From: Phyto melanocephala | Taxonomy: Eukaryota > Arthropoda > Insecta > Diptera > Rhinophoridae | Length of the DNA stretch: 64,000 nt | Reading direction: 5' to 3' | Assembly: GCA_941918925.1 (NCBI GenBank) | Contig: OW799234.1 | Location: forward strand, 93,103,978-93,167,977 | Part shown: in pieces, positions 33,433 to 44,657 of the stretch | Layout of the letters: each line of letters opens with the position of its first letter | Numbering within the stretch: the first letter of the stretch is position 1 | The notes under the pieces: generated by a model | Seen by the model: only the letters and a program-made list of their open reading frames with translations | The model's database searches: none | What the model was told of the DNA's origin: nothing | Made by a program: the position numbers and the translations under genes

Positions 33433-34857
33433 AGAAAGAGAATCAGATCAGTGCAGAGTCTATGGCGGAAGTTGTTACCACATCCCCTATACTAAAAGAC
33501 CAACACACTACTGAATAGTCAACCGGGTGACCGGTACTTTGATTTTATCGCTAACCTATATATAGGAAACTTTAGGCAAATATTTACAAAAAAAGAAAGA
33601 AGTCTTAAATAAACATAGTCAAACCCTAGCCTGAACTGATGTACCACTAAAACAAGCAAGAGATTGTGGTAAACCATTGCATGCAAATATTGAAGTTGCA
33701 TTTTAGGTGTCACGTCTACTTTTCTAATTTTAAATATTTTTATTACATGACCATATACATTAGCTTTAAAGTAACTCAGACAATATTCTAAAATTTCAGG
33801 TTTTTCATTCTTCAGATGTGCGAAAATTAATATATACGTGCCATGCCCAATAGAAAAATGTTTCTCGCTACACTACTTGCAAAGTTACATTAATTAGAGC
33901 TGATCGGTATCAGCGTTACACATAAATTAAAATTTCAACATCTACATTGTATTGATTCTATTAAAAAAAGCGGCAGCCAACTGTTGGTATCTTGTAAATT
34001 TTTTATATTCTTTCCTACAAAAAATAGAAAAAAAATTACAATATTTTAATGATTTTAATTGTATGGTCTAGATGCAATATGGTTGAATTTTTCATCATAA
34101 AATAAACTATGATTTTTATCAGTAGGCTTGTTAGTATCTACTTTAAAAATTCAGTCGGTTACTTATGATCCAATTTAAAAACCTTAGCACATGTATTAGC
34201 TTTTGCCTGATATTTGAAAAAACCTTCAAGAGTCTACTTAGACAAATTTACTTGACATTAATCGACTTATTATTTTAAGACCATATCAGGTAGCAGTTTT
34301 GAACGTATTTCAAGAGTTCTTGTAACTTGATAAAGTAACTAAGTATTATTATAACCATACAGTAAATTGCTTATAAAATGATATTTATTAGTCTCATTCC
34401 TTATTCCGCCGATACATATATTGCTAAACAATTTGTCTCATTTGGCTTATCAAAGGATAACAAACATTTTCTAGTTAATATTTTTATATGTCTTTGTCAG
34501 ACATGTTGTATACGGAGTAACAGTTATTGGTATGCTTTTCAACAGACATTTACATACATTTGTTGCCAACCACACAAATATAAAACTGAAACATGAAAAA
34601 GAAAACTCTCAAGTATCTTAGTGTCTGCTGTCTGTTGTTGTTGTTGTGTGAGTGTGGTGTGCCATAACCATAATAATGTTTTGTACCATGAGAAAATATT
34701 AATGTAATTTGTTTGTTCTTACGTACATATGGGTAATTTATGAAATTATATAAAATTATGTCTTTTTTATATCATTAGTAATAAATATGAGAGTATGTAC
34801 ATATGTTTATACTCGTTTAAACACACTGTTTTAATGTAAAAATGTATATACAATAAA
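33433..34857. other. Intronic DNA, no strong feature
   Basis: Around 33710-33960 there are faint echoes of the 288-bp unit (TCACGTCTACTTTTCTAATTTT, TCTAAAATTTCAGG, ACGTGCCATGCCC), too weak to call. No gene supported. Confidence 0.35.
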
Positions 34858-35127
34858 ATACCGATGGTCACAAGTAGAAAGGTCCGAGTGCATATTATTT
34901 TTACAAAATGGAGTTTTTCAGTTATTCCAATATATTTCACATAAATACACCTTGATACAAAAATTTATTGTAATGTGCGATAGTATCCAAAATATAAGTT
35001 TTAAACGCAAATTTGCCAAAGAGGTTACATTACGATAGAACAGTTTCTGTTAGGTTTTAACCTTCTCCTGTCAAGTTAAAATTTTTTGAGTTAGGGGGGC
35101 TTTTATACTTATAACCAACGATATATG
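34858..35127. mobile_element. Small inverted-end element, family F, copy 2
   Basis: It is the reverse orientation of copy 1. It begins CCGATGGTCACAAGTAGAAAGGTCC and ends GGGGGGCTTTTATACTTATAACCAACGATATAT. The interior contains ATACAAAAATTTATTG and GAACAGTTTCTGTTAGGTTTT, matching the complement of 37080-37170. Confidence 0.55.
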
Positions 35128-35675
35128 CTTATTTTACGGGGCACGTTTAAGGTTTACGAAAGGACTTAAATTAAAAATTTATCATACGTCATGTTGGCCC
35201 ATTGTATCTCTAAGGGGGATGATAAGTTACAATAACACAACGTTCTGGATAAGGTAATTTTGTTTGTAAAACTTGAATTTTTTTGTTGCGTTCCTTTTAA
35301 AAGCTTTATTTAATTTTAATAAGATAATTTAAACATGGAATTAATTTTATTACGTTTGGGGCATATGTAGTGGTAGCATTTGTCAGTACTTACATAATAT
35401 CGTAGTATTTTTAATTCATATTGACAATAAAATTCTTGGTTATGAATAAAACTAATGAAATAATTATAAAATCGAAGAATTTGTTGGTAACAATCAGTGT
35501 TTTAAATCGTGGTAATAAAACAAGGGCTAAATAAATGGCTAAAAAATTACTAAAAAAAGAGGTTGAACTTTAAATTTTTTGTTTACTCTACTATTTGGAT
35601 TTGGATTACTTATATCCGTGGTAGCAAATCTTTAACGTTTATAAATTTATTTAAAAAAACCTTTTAAAATTTGTA

Positions 35676-36175
35676 CATGGTCCGCCAAGTAACTTTTATT
35701 TTGTTTTGAAAATGCTGCAAATATTGCAAATATCCTCCTCTTCAATTTTTGTAAACAAAAATTCGTTCAACATGGCCCGATAACGATCGCCATTGACTGC
35801 GGCCACTACTTGCTCATTTTCGAAGAAAAATGGCCCAATTATGCCTTTGGACCAAAATCCGCACCAAACAGTGACTCGTTTTGGGTGTATCGGCTTTTCA
35901 ATGTATGCGTGCGGGTTTCCTGTGCCCCAAGTGCGACAATTTTGCTTGTTTACATACCCGCCAAGATCGAAATGAGCTTCATCTGAATAGATGATTTTTT
36001 GGGCAAAATCGGCATCTTCTGTAAGTCGATCGCAGGTCCACTTAGCGAAGCGTATACACAACCATATTCGTTCAGCGGAAGGATAAAACTAATTATTTGT
36101 CAAATCAGACATGAGCTAAGTGTTGCCATTCACGAAATAAGCACTAGTTGAAAAAAAGTGTTAGATTGCGGACTA
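35676..36175 (-). mobile_element. Mariner element, third family, internally deleted, minus strand
   Basis: The minus-strand frame 36061-35696 encodes a catalytic-core segment with YSDEAHFDLGGYVNKQ (first catalytic Asp), the mariner-typical HPKRVTVWCGFW, and VNGDRYRAMLNEFLFTKIEE. It then breaks before the WFQQDG motif. The left end GGTCCGCCAAGTAACTTT is the family's terminal repeat, and the right end has GCGGAC at ~36168. The N-terminal DNA-binding half and the second and third catalytic residues are missing. The same family occurs at 59899. Confidence 0.75.
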
Positions 36176-37022
36176 TTTGTATCTATAAATGGCCAATTGC
36201 TATAAGCAAATTTTTCTGGCTATGCTGGCTTTCTTTTATTCGCTACTCTCTTTTCACATTCTCTTCACTAATAAATATTTTTAAAAAATGTTCTTGTACT
36301 TAACATTTGTTTTTTACTTTATGGCTCTTTCATTGATTCCACTTATAAGGTTTCTATTCACTTACTGTAATGTTACTTTCAGATACATGTGCCTACATAA
36401 ATGCATTTAAGTAATATAACAAAACGAAATCATATACATATATCGTTATCTAAGTGTGCAAACTGCTAAAGTCATTTTGTAATTTTACAAAAAGCATAAA
36501 AAACTACTTTCTTTTATTGTTAATATTATATGCCTTTAATTGAACTATTTAAAAATAATACCGTTAGCGAGTGACAGCCCCTTTTTGGACATTTTGCTGT
36601 TTATATTATTTTTTGTTAAATTTATATGAAATATGTCAACATTTTCTTATAAAAGATGTTATTATATTTTTTTTCCAATATAAGATAACTTTATATGCTT
36701 TAAAATGAACAAGGAACAGCCTTATTTTTAACTATTTTAATGTTTTATTTATTTTTTAATGAAAAATATTAACGCGAAACAGTCTTACTGCATTGCTGTT
36801 AAGAAAACTAAATAATTAAGAAAGTAAATGCTTGAACTATGTAATGTAAGATATTATACGTAAAGAAAACTTTAGACTAATTAAACTAAAATTTCAATTC
36901 AAGAATTTTTTAATCTATTCTGCATTTTTTAACATTATTATGAAATGATTGTGGCTATCGTTTTCTGCGTATACTTATGATTATTGGTAATACCTAACAT
37001 AAAAATATGCTTGTGTATGAAC
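36176..37022. other. A+T-rich intronic DNA, no feature seen
   Basis: No supported gene or repeat. Confidence 0.4.
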
Positions 37023-37265
37023 ATATATATCGTTGGTTACAGGTAGCCCTAACTCAAATAATTGTTACTTTACATGGAAGGCAAAAACGTAACAGAAACT
37101 GCGTTAATATCGTTTGTTAAAATTGCTTGTAAAATTGTTTTTTTATGCTATTGCATTAAATTTTTGTATCGAGGGTGCATTTGTATGAAATGTATTGGAA
37201 TCACTGAAAAACTAAATTTCGTAACAAATGCGTGATAGGGCTTTTCAACTTGTGACGATCGATGT
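37023..37265. mobile_element. Small inverted-end element, family F, copy 1
   Basis: The left end TATATATCGTTGGTTACAGGTAGCCCTA pairs with the right end TAGGGCTTTTCAACTTGTGACGATCGATG. It is about 243 bp, non-coding, and homologous to 30431 and 34858. Confidence 0.55.
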
Positions 37266-37268
37266 GTA

Positions 37269-38162
37269 CCCAGCCAGCAATTTTTTAAAATTTTGATTAA
37301 ATTTGAGTCTTTTTCAACTCCTCTGCGCGATTAAAAATGCAGAATATGAGCTCATTTTCTGATCGTAAAAGATACTTTGTTCGTGGGAAAAGTGTCCGTA
37401 GCCGCAACCCTTCTTGATGTTTTATTAATGATTAATTGTTTTAGTCAGCTAAGAGTCATTTTCGATCCCTTTTATTGTTAATATAGCCTTATTCGATTTT
37501 TTTATAGTCACTTATCAGTCCTATTTTACTTAATTTGTGAGGCTTTTTCGAGTCATTTAACAGTCATATTACTAATCACTCACGAGTCTTGGGTAGTAAT
37601 TTTTTAGTCGTTTTCTCATTTTTTGGTAGTGTTTTTATAGTCGTTTATGATTGTTTTTCGAATCATTTATCAGTCGTGTTGCTTATCGGATTCGACTCTT
37701 TTTCTAGTATTTTTCCAGTCGGTTTTTTTTTAATACTACGTTCTTACTGACGTAATTTCTAAAAAGAAACTTGATTTTGTTTATTATTCCTTAACCGCGT
37801 AGTGGTAGTAGGATAAACAAAATCGATTTTTAAAATCACTTCCATATAACCCTGGGGTAACATTAAATAAAAATGTATTTAATTCATATTAATTTGTATA
37901 TTTCAATCTTCCAGATGCGCAAAATATGATAATAAATAACGGATAAAATACTCACATTTTAAACCTCTGGTTGATCGATCTACGATTGCAATACAATTTG
38001 TTTTTGTATTTTAAATCAAAATCTTTTTAATCTAAACGCGAAACATTTTCGAGTCCTTCTTTAATCGTGTAGGTGACTCATCAGTTTTTGATCACCGAAA
38101 GTACTCAAAGAAGACTCAGCAAGGTGGTATTTTGAAAAACGATCATCTAAGTGGTAGCTGGG
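37269..38162. mobile_element. Candidate non-autonomous element with GAGTCATTT-type internal repeats
   Basis: The ends CCCAGCCAGC and GGTAGCTGGG form a short inverted repeat between TA dinucleotides (37267-37268 and 38163-38164). The interior carries many direct short repeats of 'GAGTC.TTTATCAGTC' or 'GAGTCATTTAACAGTC' (37440-37720) and again near 38050. It lies directly against family F copy 1. No coding frame. Confidence 0.4.
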
Positions 38163-38164
38163 TA

Positions 38165-39080
38165 TATACTTGTGTATGTGCATTTACAAAAATGTATTAA
38201 CTTCTGTTTGCCTATTTATTTGTTTTCAAAATGGTGGAAGCATTAGTGGTTTTTGATTTGTTAAAGGAAATCTTTGTTCGTTTTATTTTAATTTTCATTC
38301 TAAATTTCAGTTATTCTCAATATTATTGTTGTTGTCGCTACTACTCTGCCGCTATTGTGGTTTTTATTTCAATTTTTGTTTGCATTTGCTATGATTAACA
38401 GTGAGTTTATGAACATGTTCAATTGTGTGTGTATGTATTCGTATATATTTTTTATATCATTATTTTGTTTGTTGTTGCTGCTTTATTGTTTAATTTGATT
38501 GTAATTTTCTAACCACTTTTAAGCAATTAGCGTTTTTAATATGTTAGTGGCGGTGTGTGACTGTTGTAGTGTTAGTGATTCGATGTATATGTGCTGACTA
38601 TGTGTAAAAGTGCTAAATATACTTGGCTGTTGGGCATTCATGCCATTAAATAAAAACCACAATTTTAGTTGAAATTGGGGTTATTATGTGTTTTTTTCCA
38701 TGTTCATTCATTATTACTTTTGTTTTCGTTCACAATTTGTATATGTAAATATTTTTGTGTGTTCTATTGGTGATTGCAATTGTTTTTTAAGGCATTGCTT
38801 TGTGATTACTAAATATATGGTTGGAAATGTTACAATTAGTAAAAAAAAACTGAACAGAGTAGAAAAACTTTATGTCGCCAAGTTGTTTGGATAATTAATT
38901 TATGTGGTGAGCTGTTAATTTTAGGTGAAAATATTTAGTATGTTTTTAATGCAAGGAAAATGGAGTATTCGAATAAGTAAAAAGCAAAAAAAAAAAACAC
39001 ATGAAAAAGTCAGACAACAAATTTTTTTCCAAAATCTATTTTAAAATGACATGACTTCGAAATCAATAGTACAAGACTTT
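38165..39080. other. Intronic DNA, no feature seen
   Basis: T-rich and GT-rich sequence; the open frame at 38688-38894 has no recognisable motif. Confidence 0.4.
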
Positions 39081-39082
39081 AT

Positions 39083-39199
39083 GGGCCGTATTCATAAAAA
39101 ATATTTTATGTTTATTAAAGGCTTATTTGACAGATAATGTAGAGAAATTTGCCAAATAAGCCTTCAATAAACCTAAACTATTTTTTATGAATACGGCCA
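39083..39199. mobile_element. Near-palindromic foldback MITE, 117 bp
   Basis: GGGCCGTATTCATAAAAAATA at the left pairs with TTTTTTATGAATACGGCC at the right. Complementarity continues inward through TTTATTAAAGGCTTATTTG, giving ~48-bp arms. Non-coding. Confidence 0.65.
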
Positions 39200-39216
39200 T
39201 ATATGTTTATGTCTTC

Positions 39217-40396
39217 CAGTGATGCGAGAACTTGATTAGCAAAAATGGCTAAAATTCTGGAAAAAATGGCTAGAAACTAGCTAAAAAAGCTAAAAAAAAT
39301 TGCTAAATATTTTAAATAGAAAGTTTTTAATATTTTAATAAAAAAAATAAGAAAAATTTATTTTAAAAGAAAAATAATAAAATTTAAGACCGTTTGTAAT
39401 ATACTCAATATATCTTTGACTAGTTATAAAGTACAAGAATTGTTATAATGGTGTTAAAAGGACCAACTATCATCAGCATCTAGCTCGCTATTATTGTCAT
39501 TGTCATCTTAAATTTCTTTAGATCCCATCAATTTAAGATAATTATGTGGTACTTGAAATTGAGAACAGCATTTATCAATCCTTTTTAAGCCGTATCTTAA
39601 AAAAAGTATATAGAAGAAATAAAATATTGGTCTTTCAAAATAAATATTGAACGTGCCATGACATACAACTGGAGTAAGTGGAAAAAGTGCTCGAAAATTG
39701 GGTTCATCGAATTCGTTCCTGCAGAAGAAGTCGTGGAGGCTATTTGAATGAGGTTTTATTTAGAACTTAATTGTATCGATTGTACTTTTGTAACTTTTGA
39801 ATTTCCGTAACAATAAGTGTATCCTCCTGCTGTTGTAGCTTAAAATTCACTGGATTAAAAGGTAAAGGCTTGGTCTTGATAATATGTATATCCGATACCA
39901 TTTATGTGTTTCAGAGTAAACAGTTAAATCATATAATTTTGCATTAATTTCACATTTACAATATTTAAAAAAACTTTTTAACTTCTGTAATCCATTCTTT
40001 TAATTTTGGGTGGGAAAACCATTCCTTCATAAACTTCTGGGAATATTTTGTTTATTTTTCTTAAATTTCTTTTCTTATTTATTTTATTAAATACATGTGC
40101 TAGGTTGATTTTTTTACTGATTGATTGTTTGTTTGTTTATGTACTATTTTAAAGAGGTTCCCATCGATGCAAATTTTATTAATTAAAAAAAATTTTTTTA
40201 TAGAAACGTTTTTCACTATTTAGGAGAAGAAACAACAACGAAACTTAAAAGCTAAAAACAAAAAATGGCTAAAAAAGGCTAAAAAATATCTAGGAATGGC
40301 TAAAAAAATGGCTTATAGCTAAAAGCAGATTTTCCTAGCTAAGCGTGTTCAAAAATAGCTAAATCTAGCTATAAAATAGCTAAATTGGCAACACTG
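39217..40396. mobile_element. hAT element, non-autonomous, perfect 8-bp target duplication
   Basis: The element starts CAGTGATGCGAG and ends with the complement of CAGTGTTGCCAA, the classic hAT terminus. It is flanked by ATGTCTTC on both sides (39209-39216 and 40397-40404). Subterminal GGCTAAAAA/TAGCTAAAA motifs are dense at both ends. The interior minus strand around 39440-39600 gives a broken frame with QVPHNYLKLMGSKEI and DDNDNNSELDADDSW, possibly an acidic transposase remnant. No intact protein. The unbroken duplication suggests a fairly recent insertion. Confidence 0.8.
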
Positions 40397-40938
40397 ATGT
40401 CTTCCTTAAATGTAAAATAGTTTTTCATAAAATATGTTCTTAAAAAAAACTTATGCTCGCCTCTTATTAAATTTATGCATTCAGTATATCTTTTATATTT
40501 ATTTAGTTTAATTTATCACTGTATTTTGACATTTTCCTTTTGTTAGTTTCTTCTATATAATATTGAAAATTCTATATATTTGCTTATCCTTTTACTCGAC
40601 TACTTGCGAACTGTCAAGTGAAGTTTATATCAAAATGTAACTGTTCATGTTATTCTGCCTATCTTAAATTGTTTGCTTTGTATTGATATGTACAAACTCA
40701 TTTAAATAACAGGATGCTATATGAGTTAACTAAAAATATTTAAACCATTCGTAAAGTTTTTAAACACAAAAATACTTTCTAACATGTTTAATTTCTAAAA
40801 ATATTTATATATCTGAAACAAATTGTCCTAAAGATATCAACGATTTGGTAACTACACTTTAGAGATTCTTCCAAAGACATACTAAAAATATAGCAAGTTT
40901 ATGTTTTGTGTAATACAACTTATAGCATGTACAGAAAT

Positions 40939-41178
40939 TTATTCAAACACCATAAAAACCATTCCATCCAGTCGTTTAGTATTCCCTGCTATTGGAACTG
41001 TTAGTTTACTTTTGTAGAAGGCATGCAATGCAAGATTTGTTATTCCTAACACTCTGTTTTTCTGAATCATATCATGCATTGTTTTACTGGATTGATGTAT
41101 ATTGTTAATGAAAGGCCCGTTTTTTTTGAGATTGTATTCGCAGGCTTGAAATGGATTAACCAAGCCGTTCCCTGTTCT
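40939..41178 (-). CDS. Unidentified coding-like open frame, ~79 codons, no ATG start
   Basis: Open from 41178 (after a stop) to a TAA at 40939. The peptide has a balanced composition unlike most shadow frames here: GNGLVNPFQACEYNLKKNG, FINNIHQSSKTMHDMIQKNR, LTVPIAGNTKRLDGM. No membrane helix, signal or known motif. Lacking a start codon, it could be an exon remnant, a retrocopied gene fragment or a transposon piece. I do not recognise it. Confidence 0.25.
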   Translation of the reverse strand, partial: RTGNGLVNPFQACEYNLKKNGPFINNIHQSSKTMHDMIQKNRVLGITNLALHAFYKSKLTVPIAGNTKRLDGMVFMVFE

Positions 41179-41505
41179 CTATCACTTCATTTTGAGATTA
41201 TTTTGTTTATTCTTCTACTATTATTAAAATAATGTAAAAAAAAATATTGAATACAAAACACCGCATTTTAGTACTTTGTCGGTCTTTCTGAACTCAATTG
41301 GGACAAAAACTACTGAATGACTTTTTATATTAACTTTGTTATGGAGGTATCTTTATACCTAGGATAACATATGTGAAATTTTTATAGCAAACTCATATCT
41401 CCACTTCTAACAGGAAACACTAAAGTAACAAATAAATAGCTTTATGAATAACAAACTTTTAAATTGCACAAAAATCTAAATAAGAATTTTTATTAAAATA
41501 ACCAG

Positions 41506-41556
41506 AATGCATTAATATTGTTGGAGCTAGCAATGCGAACCGGGTTTAACTAATGA
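41506..41556 (+). repeat. Possible decayed 3' end of the Helitron-like family
   Basis: GAATGCATTAATATTG...GAGCTAGCAATGCGAACCGGGTTTAACTAAT resembles the A-family 3' end (GAATGCATTT...CGTAGCAATGCGCGCCGGGCTTGGCTAGT), with several changes. Too short to be sure. Confidence 0.3.
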
Positions 41557-42500
41557 CAATTAAATGTGCAGTTAAACAATTGCATCATATCACTAATTTT
41601 CATATCAATACACAAAAAATTATCTTTCAATCATGTACACAGTAATTAATTGCAAATTATCTTTCTTATGTGTTTTCACACCTTGACAATTATATTTGCT
41701 TACACTGCATATCTCAAAGGATAAAAAAAAACATTTAGTATCCTGTCACTGCTGTTAAACACAATATTAATTAACTTATTTCTAACACTTAATCCATAAA
41801 ATTTTGTAAGCACATTTTCAACTTGTATTTGAGTATACAGAGTAACTAAGTTGAAAACATAAATCATATTTAATAGACTCCATTTTCTGGTACAAGTTAA
41901 TTTTAAGACTTTATCATAACGATAATAAAACTTAATTAAAAATTCATATATTCCTGTGGGTGTATGCGTGTATGTTTTTAGGTATGAGCAATACAATTGA
42001 ATTTTAACTGATTCAATTTAATATGAGTAAATAAAATTCAATTAAAATACATTTCATTTACTTTACTTTAGTAGTTTACGAATTACCCAGCAAAAACTCT
42101 CATTACAAAAAATTTAGTTGAATGTACTAAAAAACAGTTATTCACTATGAAGATATATAAGTCATCACTTTGTTAATAAAAATGCTTTGATTAAAATAAT
42201 TTTTACTTTAACCCTAAGCGTGTGAAACTAATTGGGAATTATAAAAAGTTATGTGTTTGAATAGCTTCCAGCAAACAATAACAAATTGTACTGTGTGTGT
42301 GTATCTAAGCAAATGTCTGAAAACAAGTACTTACGTATTACATTATAAATCAAGTCTTTACTAAAACATTTCTTCGTAAGACATACAACATTGAAAAGTA
42401 TGTTGTTTAGTAATAGAAAGTCATTGCCTAGTTTTTAGCTGGGTTACATACATATGTGTATCATAAAGCAATGCTCAAACACATTTATTTTTATTTTTCA
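41557..42500. other. A+T-rich intronic DNA, no feature seen
   Basis: The minus-strand open frame at 41700-41996 has no motif and no supporting signals. Confidence 0.4.
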
Positions 42501-43116
42501 CTAGAAAAGCCCGGCGCACGATGCTACGACATTAATGAATAAAAATGCATTCTGAATTTAAATTTAATATCAAGTGTAAAAAGCTAAAAATTTAAAAATT
42601 TTTTAATGGGCGTGGCACTGCCCACTTTTCTAATCAAGAAATTGTATAGCCATGACAACTTAATATGTGTGTAGAGTTTCACAAAAATCGGTCCGGAGCA
42701 AGTACCTCAAAATTATAAATTTTTTTATGGGCGTGGCCCACTTTTCTAATCACGAAATTGTATAATCATGAAACCTCAATATGTGTGTGAAAGGGTTTAA
42801 AAAAATCGGTGAAGTTTAAGTAGCTGAAAAAGATAAATTTTTTTATGGGCGTGGCACTGCCCACTTTTTTAATCACTAAATTATTGAGTCATGACAGCTC
42901 GATATGTGTGCAAAGTTTCAGAAAAATCGGGCAAGTGCAAGTAGCTAAAACTGATAACTAATTTTGTTTGGGCGTGGCCCCGCCCACTTTTTTCCACCCA
43001 TAAACACTCCCTGGAATGTGTACAACAACTTGCCAAAGTTTGAGTCCGATCGGTTTTACAGTTTCGGAGTCTATAGCTAACACACACACACAGAGTTTTA
43101 CTTTTATATATATAGA
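42501..43116 (-). mobile_element. Helitron-like tandem-array element, complete (A4)
   Basis: On the minus strand it runs from TCTATATATATAAAAGTAAAACTCTGTG (5' end at 43116) to GTGCGCCGGGCTTTTCTAG (3' end at 42501), followed by T. Four units with GGCGTGG occur at 42609, 42730, 42849 and 42971 (spacing 121, 119, 122). A subterminal 'GAGTCCGATCGGTTTTACAGTTTCGGAGTC' segment lies next to the CA/GT microsatellite. It is the best-preserved copy of the family here. Confidence 0.7.
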
Positions 43117-44587
43117 TTGTTGATGGGTACTCATGAGTATATTTTGTAAAACGATATAAAACTCTCATTTGCGGTTTAAAAATTTTTGAAATTTTTTTTT
43201 TTTTTTTGAGGTGTTTAATAAATATTACGTAGTTCCCATGCAAGCAGCAAAGAAATTAAAATTATTTTTTAATACACACACAAAAGTTTGTTTTGAAGTA
43301 ATCAGTGATATATTTACCCATATTGCTTTAATATTTAATAACATTTTCCAAAGACATCACACAAATTTGAGTAGATAAAAATTTTTTTTCTTTTCATAAA
43401 CATTGTAATAATTATTTTTCTTAAATTTGGATTAAATAGCTACGAAGAAAATTTACAGAGTATTTACAATCCTCTTAGGTTAAAAAAAGAAGAGTGTGCT
43501 CGAACCTATGACAGGTATATATGTATGTATGTCCAATAGGTACGTTTTGGGCTTTAAGGAAAAAAGTTTTCTAAATAAGCCATAATCCCAATTTAGTTAA
43601 ATTATTTGATTCGATCTGGAGCGCAGTCCACTTATTGTAATTCCTTGGAGATGTCAAATCTGTATTCCTTAGGTATTATGAATTCATTCATTATGTGTAA
43701 TTTAAAGTTATAGTATCTAATACCACCAAACTCAGGACACTGAACACGGTGATATTTAAGCGTTTTATCTTCTTCTATACTTGCTCTAAATTTTGTTCTA
43801 TCCTAAGCCCTATGCAAACTAGATGAGCATTCAAGTATAGTTGGCCTACTATTACACTATATGAATCTTCTCATGTGGCCTTCTCAATTTCAGAATATAT
43901 TCCGAGCTCTCATGGTTTGAGTTTACCGGTTTCCCCATATTTTTTTTCTTACCTTAACCACAACATTTTTTCCCACTTCCCTTAATATCTTAACCTCTAA
44001 AGGGGTTTATCAAGTGTTTTCTAAACTTATGATAGTTAAAAGTGATTTCATTTTGGCTTATATATGAGACTCTTCATTTTATATTATGCCGTAATGACAT
44101 ATTGCTTTTTTCATTTCTGCTTACATTGCAGAACACTTCGGAATTCATCTTTTTTGTTCACTAAGGTTCTAGTATCTGATAACTGACCTTAAAAAAATTA
44201 ATCGGACTTATTACTATAATTTCAGTCTGATCTGCTAGATAATAAAATTGGGCCATTTTCCACATAAATATTCTTCTATAAGTCTGTCCACCACGTTATT
44301 CCGACTATTCTGTCGGTCATATTATGCTCGCTCATACCCACTCATACTGTGTCGTCATTAAAAAAAAAGCGGAAATTCTTTAGGCTTTGTCAACTCCAGG
44401 GTAATCTTTAATAAATACTTCTGTTAGGTATTTGATCTTATTCTTAACTTTTACTGTCACATCTTAACAGAAGGACAGTCATACTTCGCTATCTTCCTCT
44501 TTCTGGTCAAAAAGGATATTTTTTAGAACTGTTTAACACCTTTTTAGTTTTACATATCTCCATAATCCAGATTAGCTATCAAAGCTT
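43117..44587. other. Unassigned DNA, possibly the body of the tRNA-headed element
   Basis: 43560-44587 is less A+T-rich than its surroundings and follows the tRNA-like promoter in the transcribed (minus) direction. I could not identify an uninterrupted protein or a target duplication, so its limits are unknown. Confidence 0.3.
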
Positions 44588-44657
44588 TGCAGGAATCAAA
44601 CCCGTAGCCTACCTTTTTTTAGTCTAGAACAGTAATACCCACTCCACCAATATTTTT
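44588..44657 (-). mobile_element. tRNA-derived RNA polymerase III promoter, probable SINE head
   Basis: On the minus strand, TGGTGGAGTGGG (44649-44638) fits the A box TRGCNNAGYNGG at 11 of 12 positions. GGTTTGATTCC (44602-44592) fits the B box GGTTCGANTCC at 10 of 11. The boxes are about 35 nt apart, within the tRNA range. The surrounding cloverleaf is not intact: the acceptor stem is A-rich and the T stem is imperfect. It is therefore not a functional tRNA gene but a tRNA-derived SINE or tRNA pseudogene. Confidence 0.55.

Noticed and set aside
42881..43243. 120-codon minus-strand frame with a TLCVCVSYRL stretch
   Set aside because: It crosses the CA/GT microsatellite and the 5' end of the Helitron-like element A4.
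44588..44657. Functional tRNA gene
   Set aside because: A and B boxes fit, but the acceptor stem does not pair and the anticodon region is an A-rich run, so it is a tRNA-derived relic.
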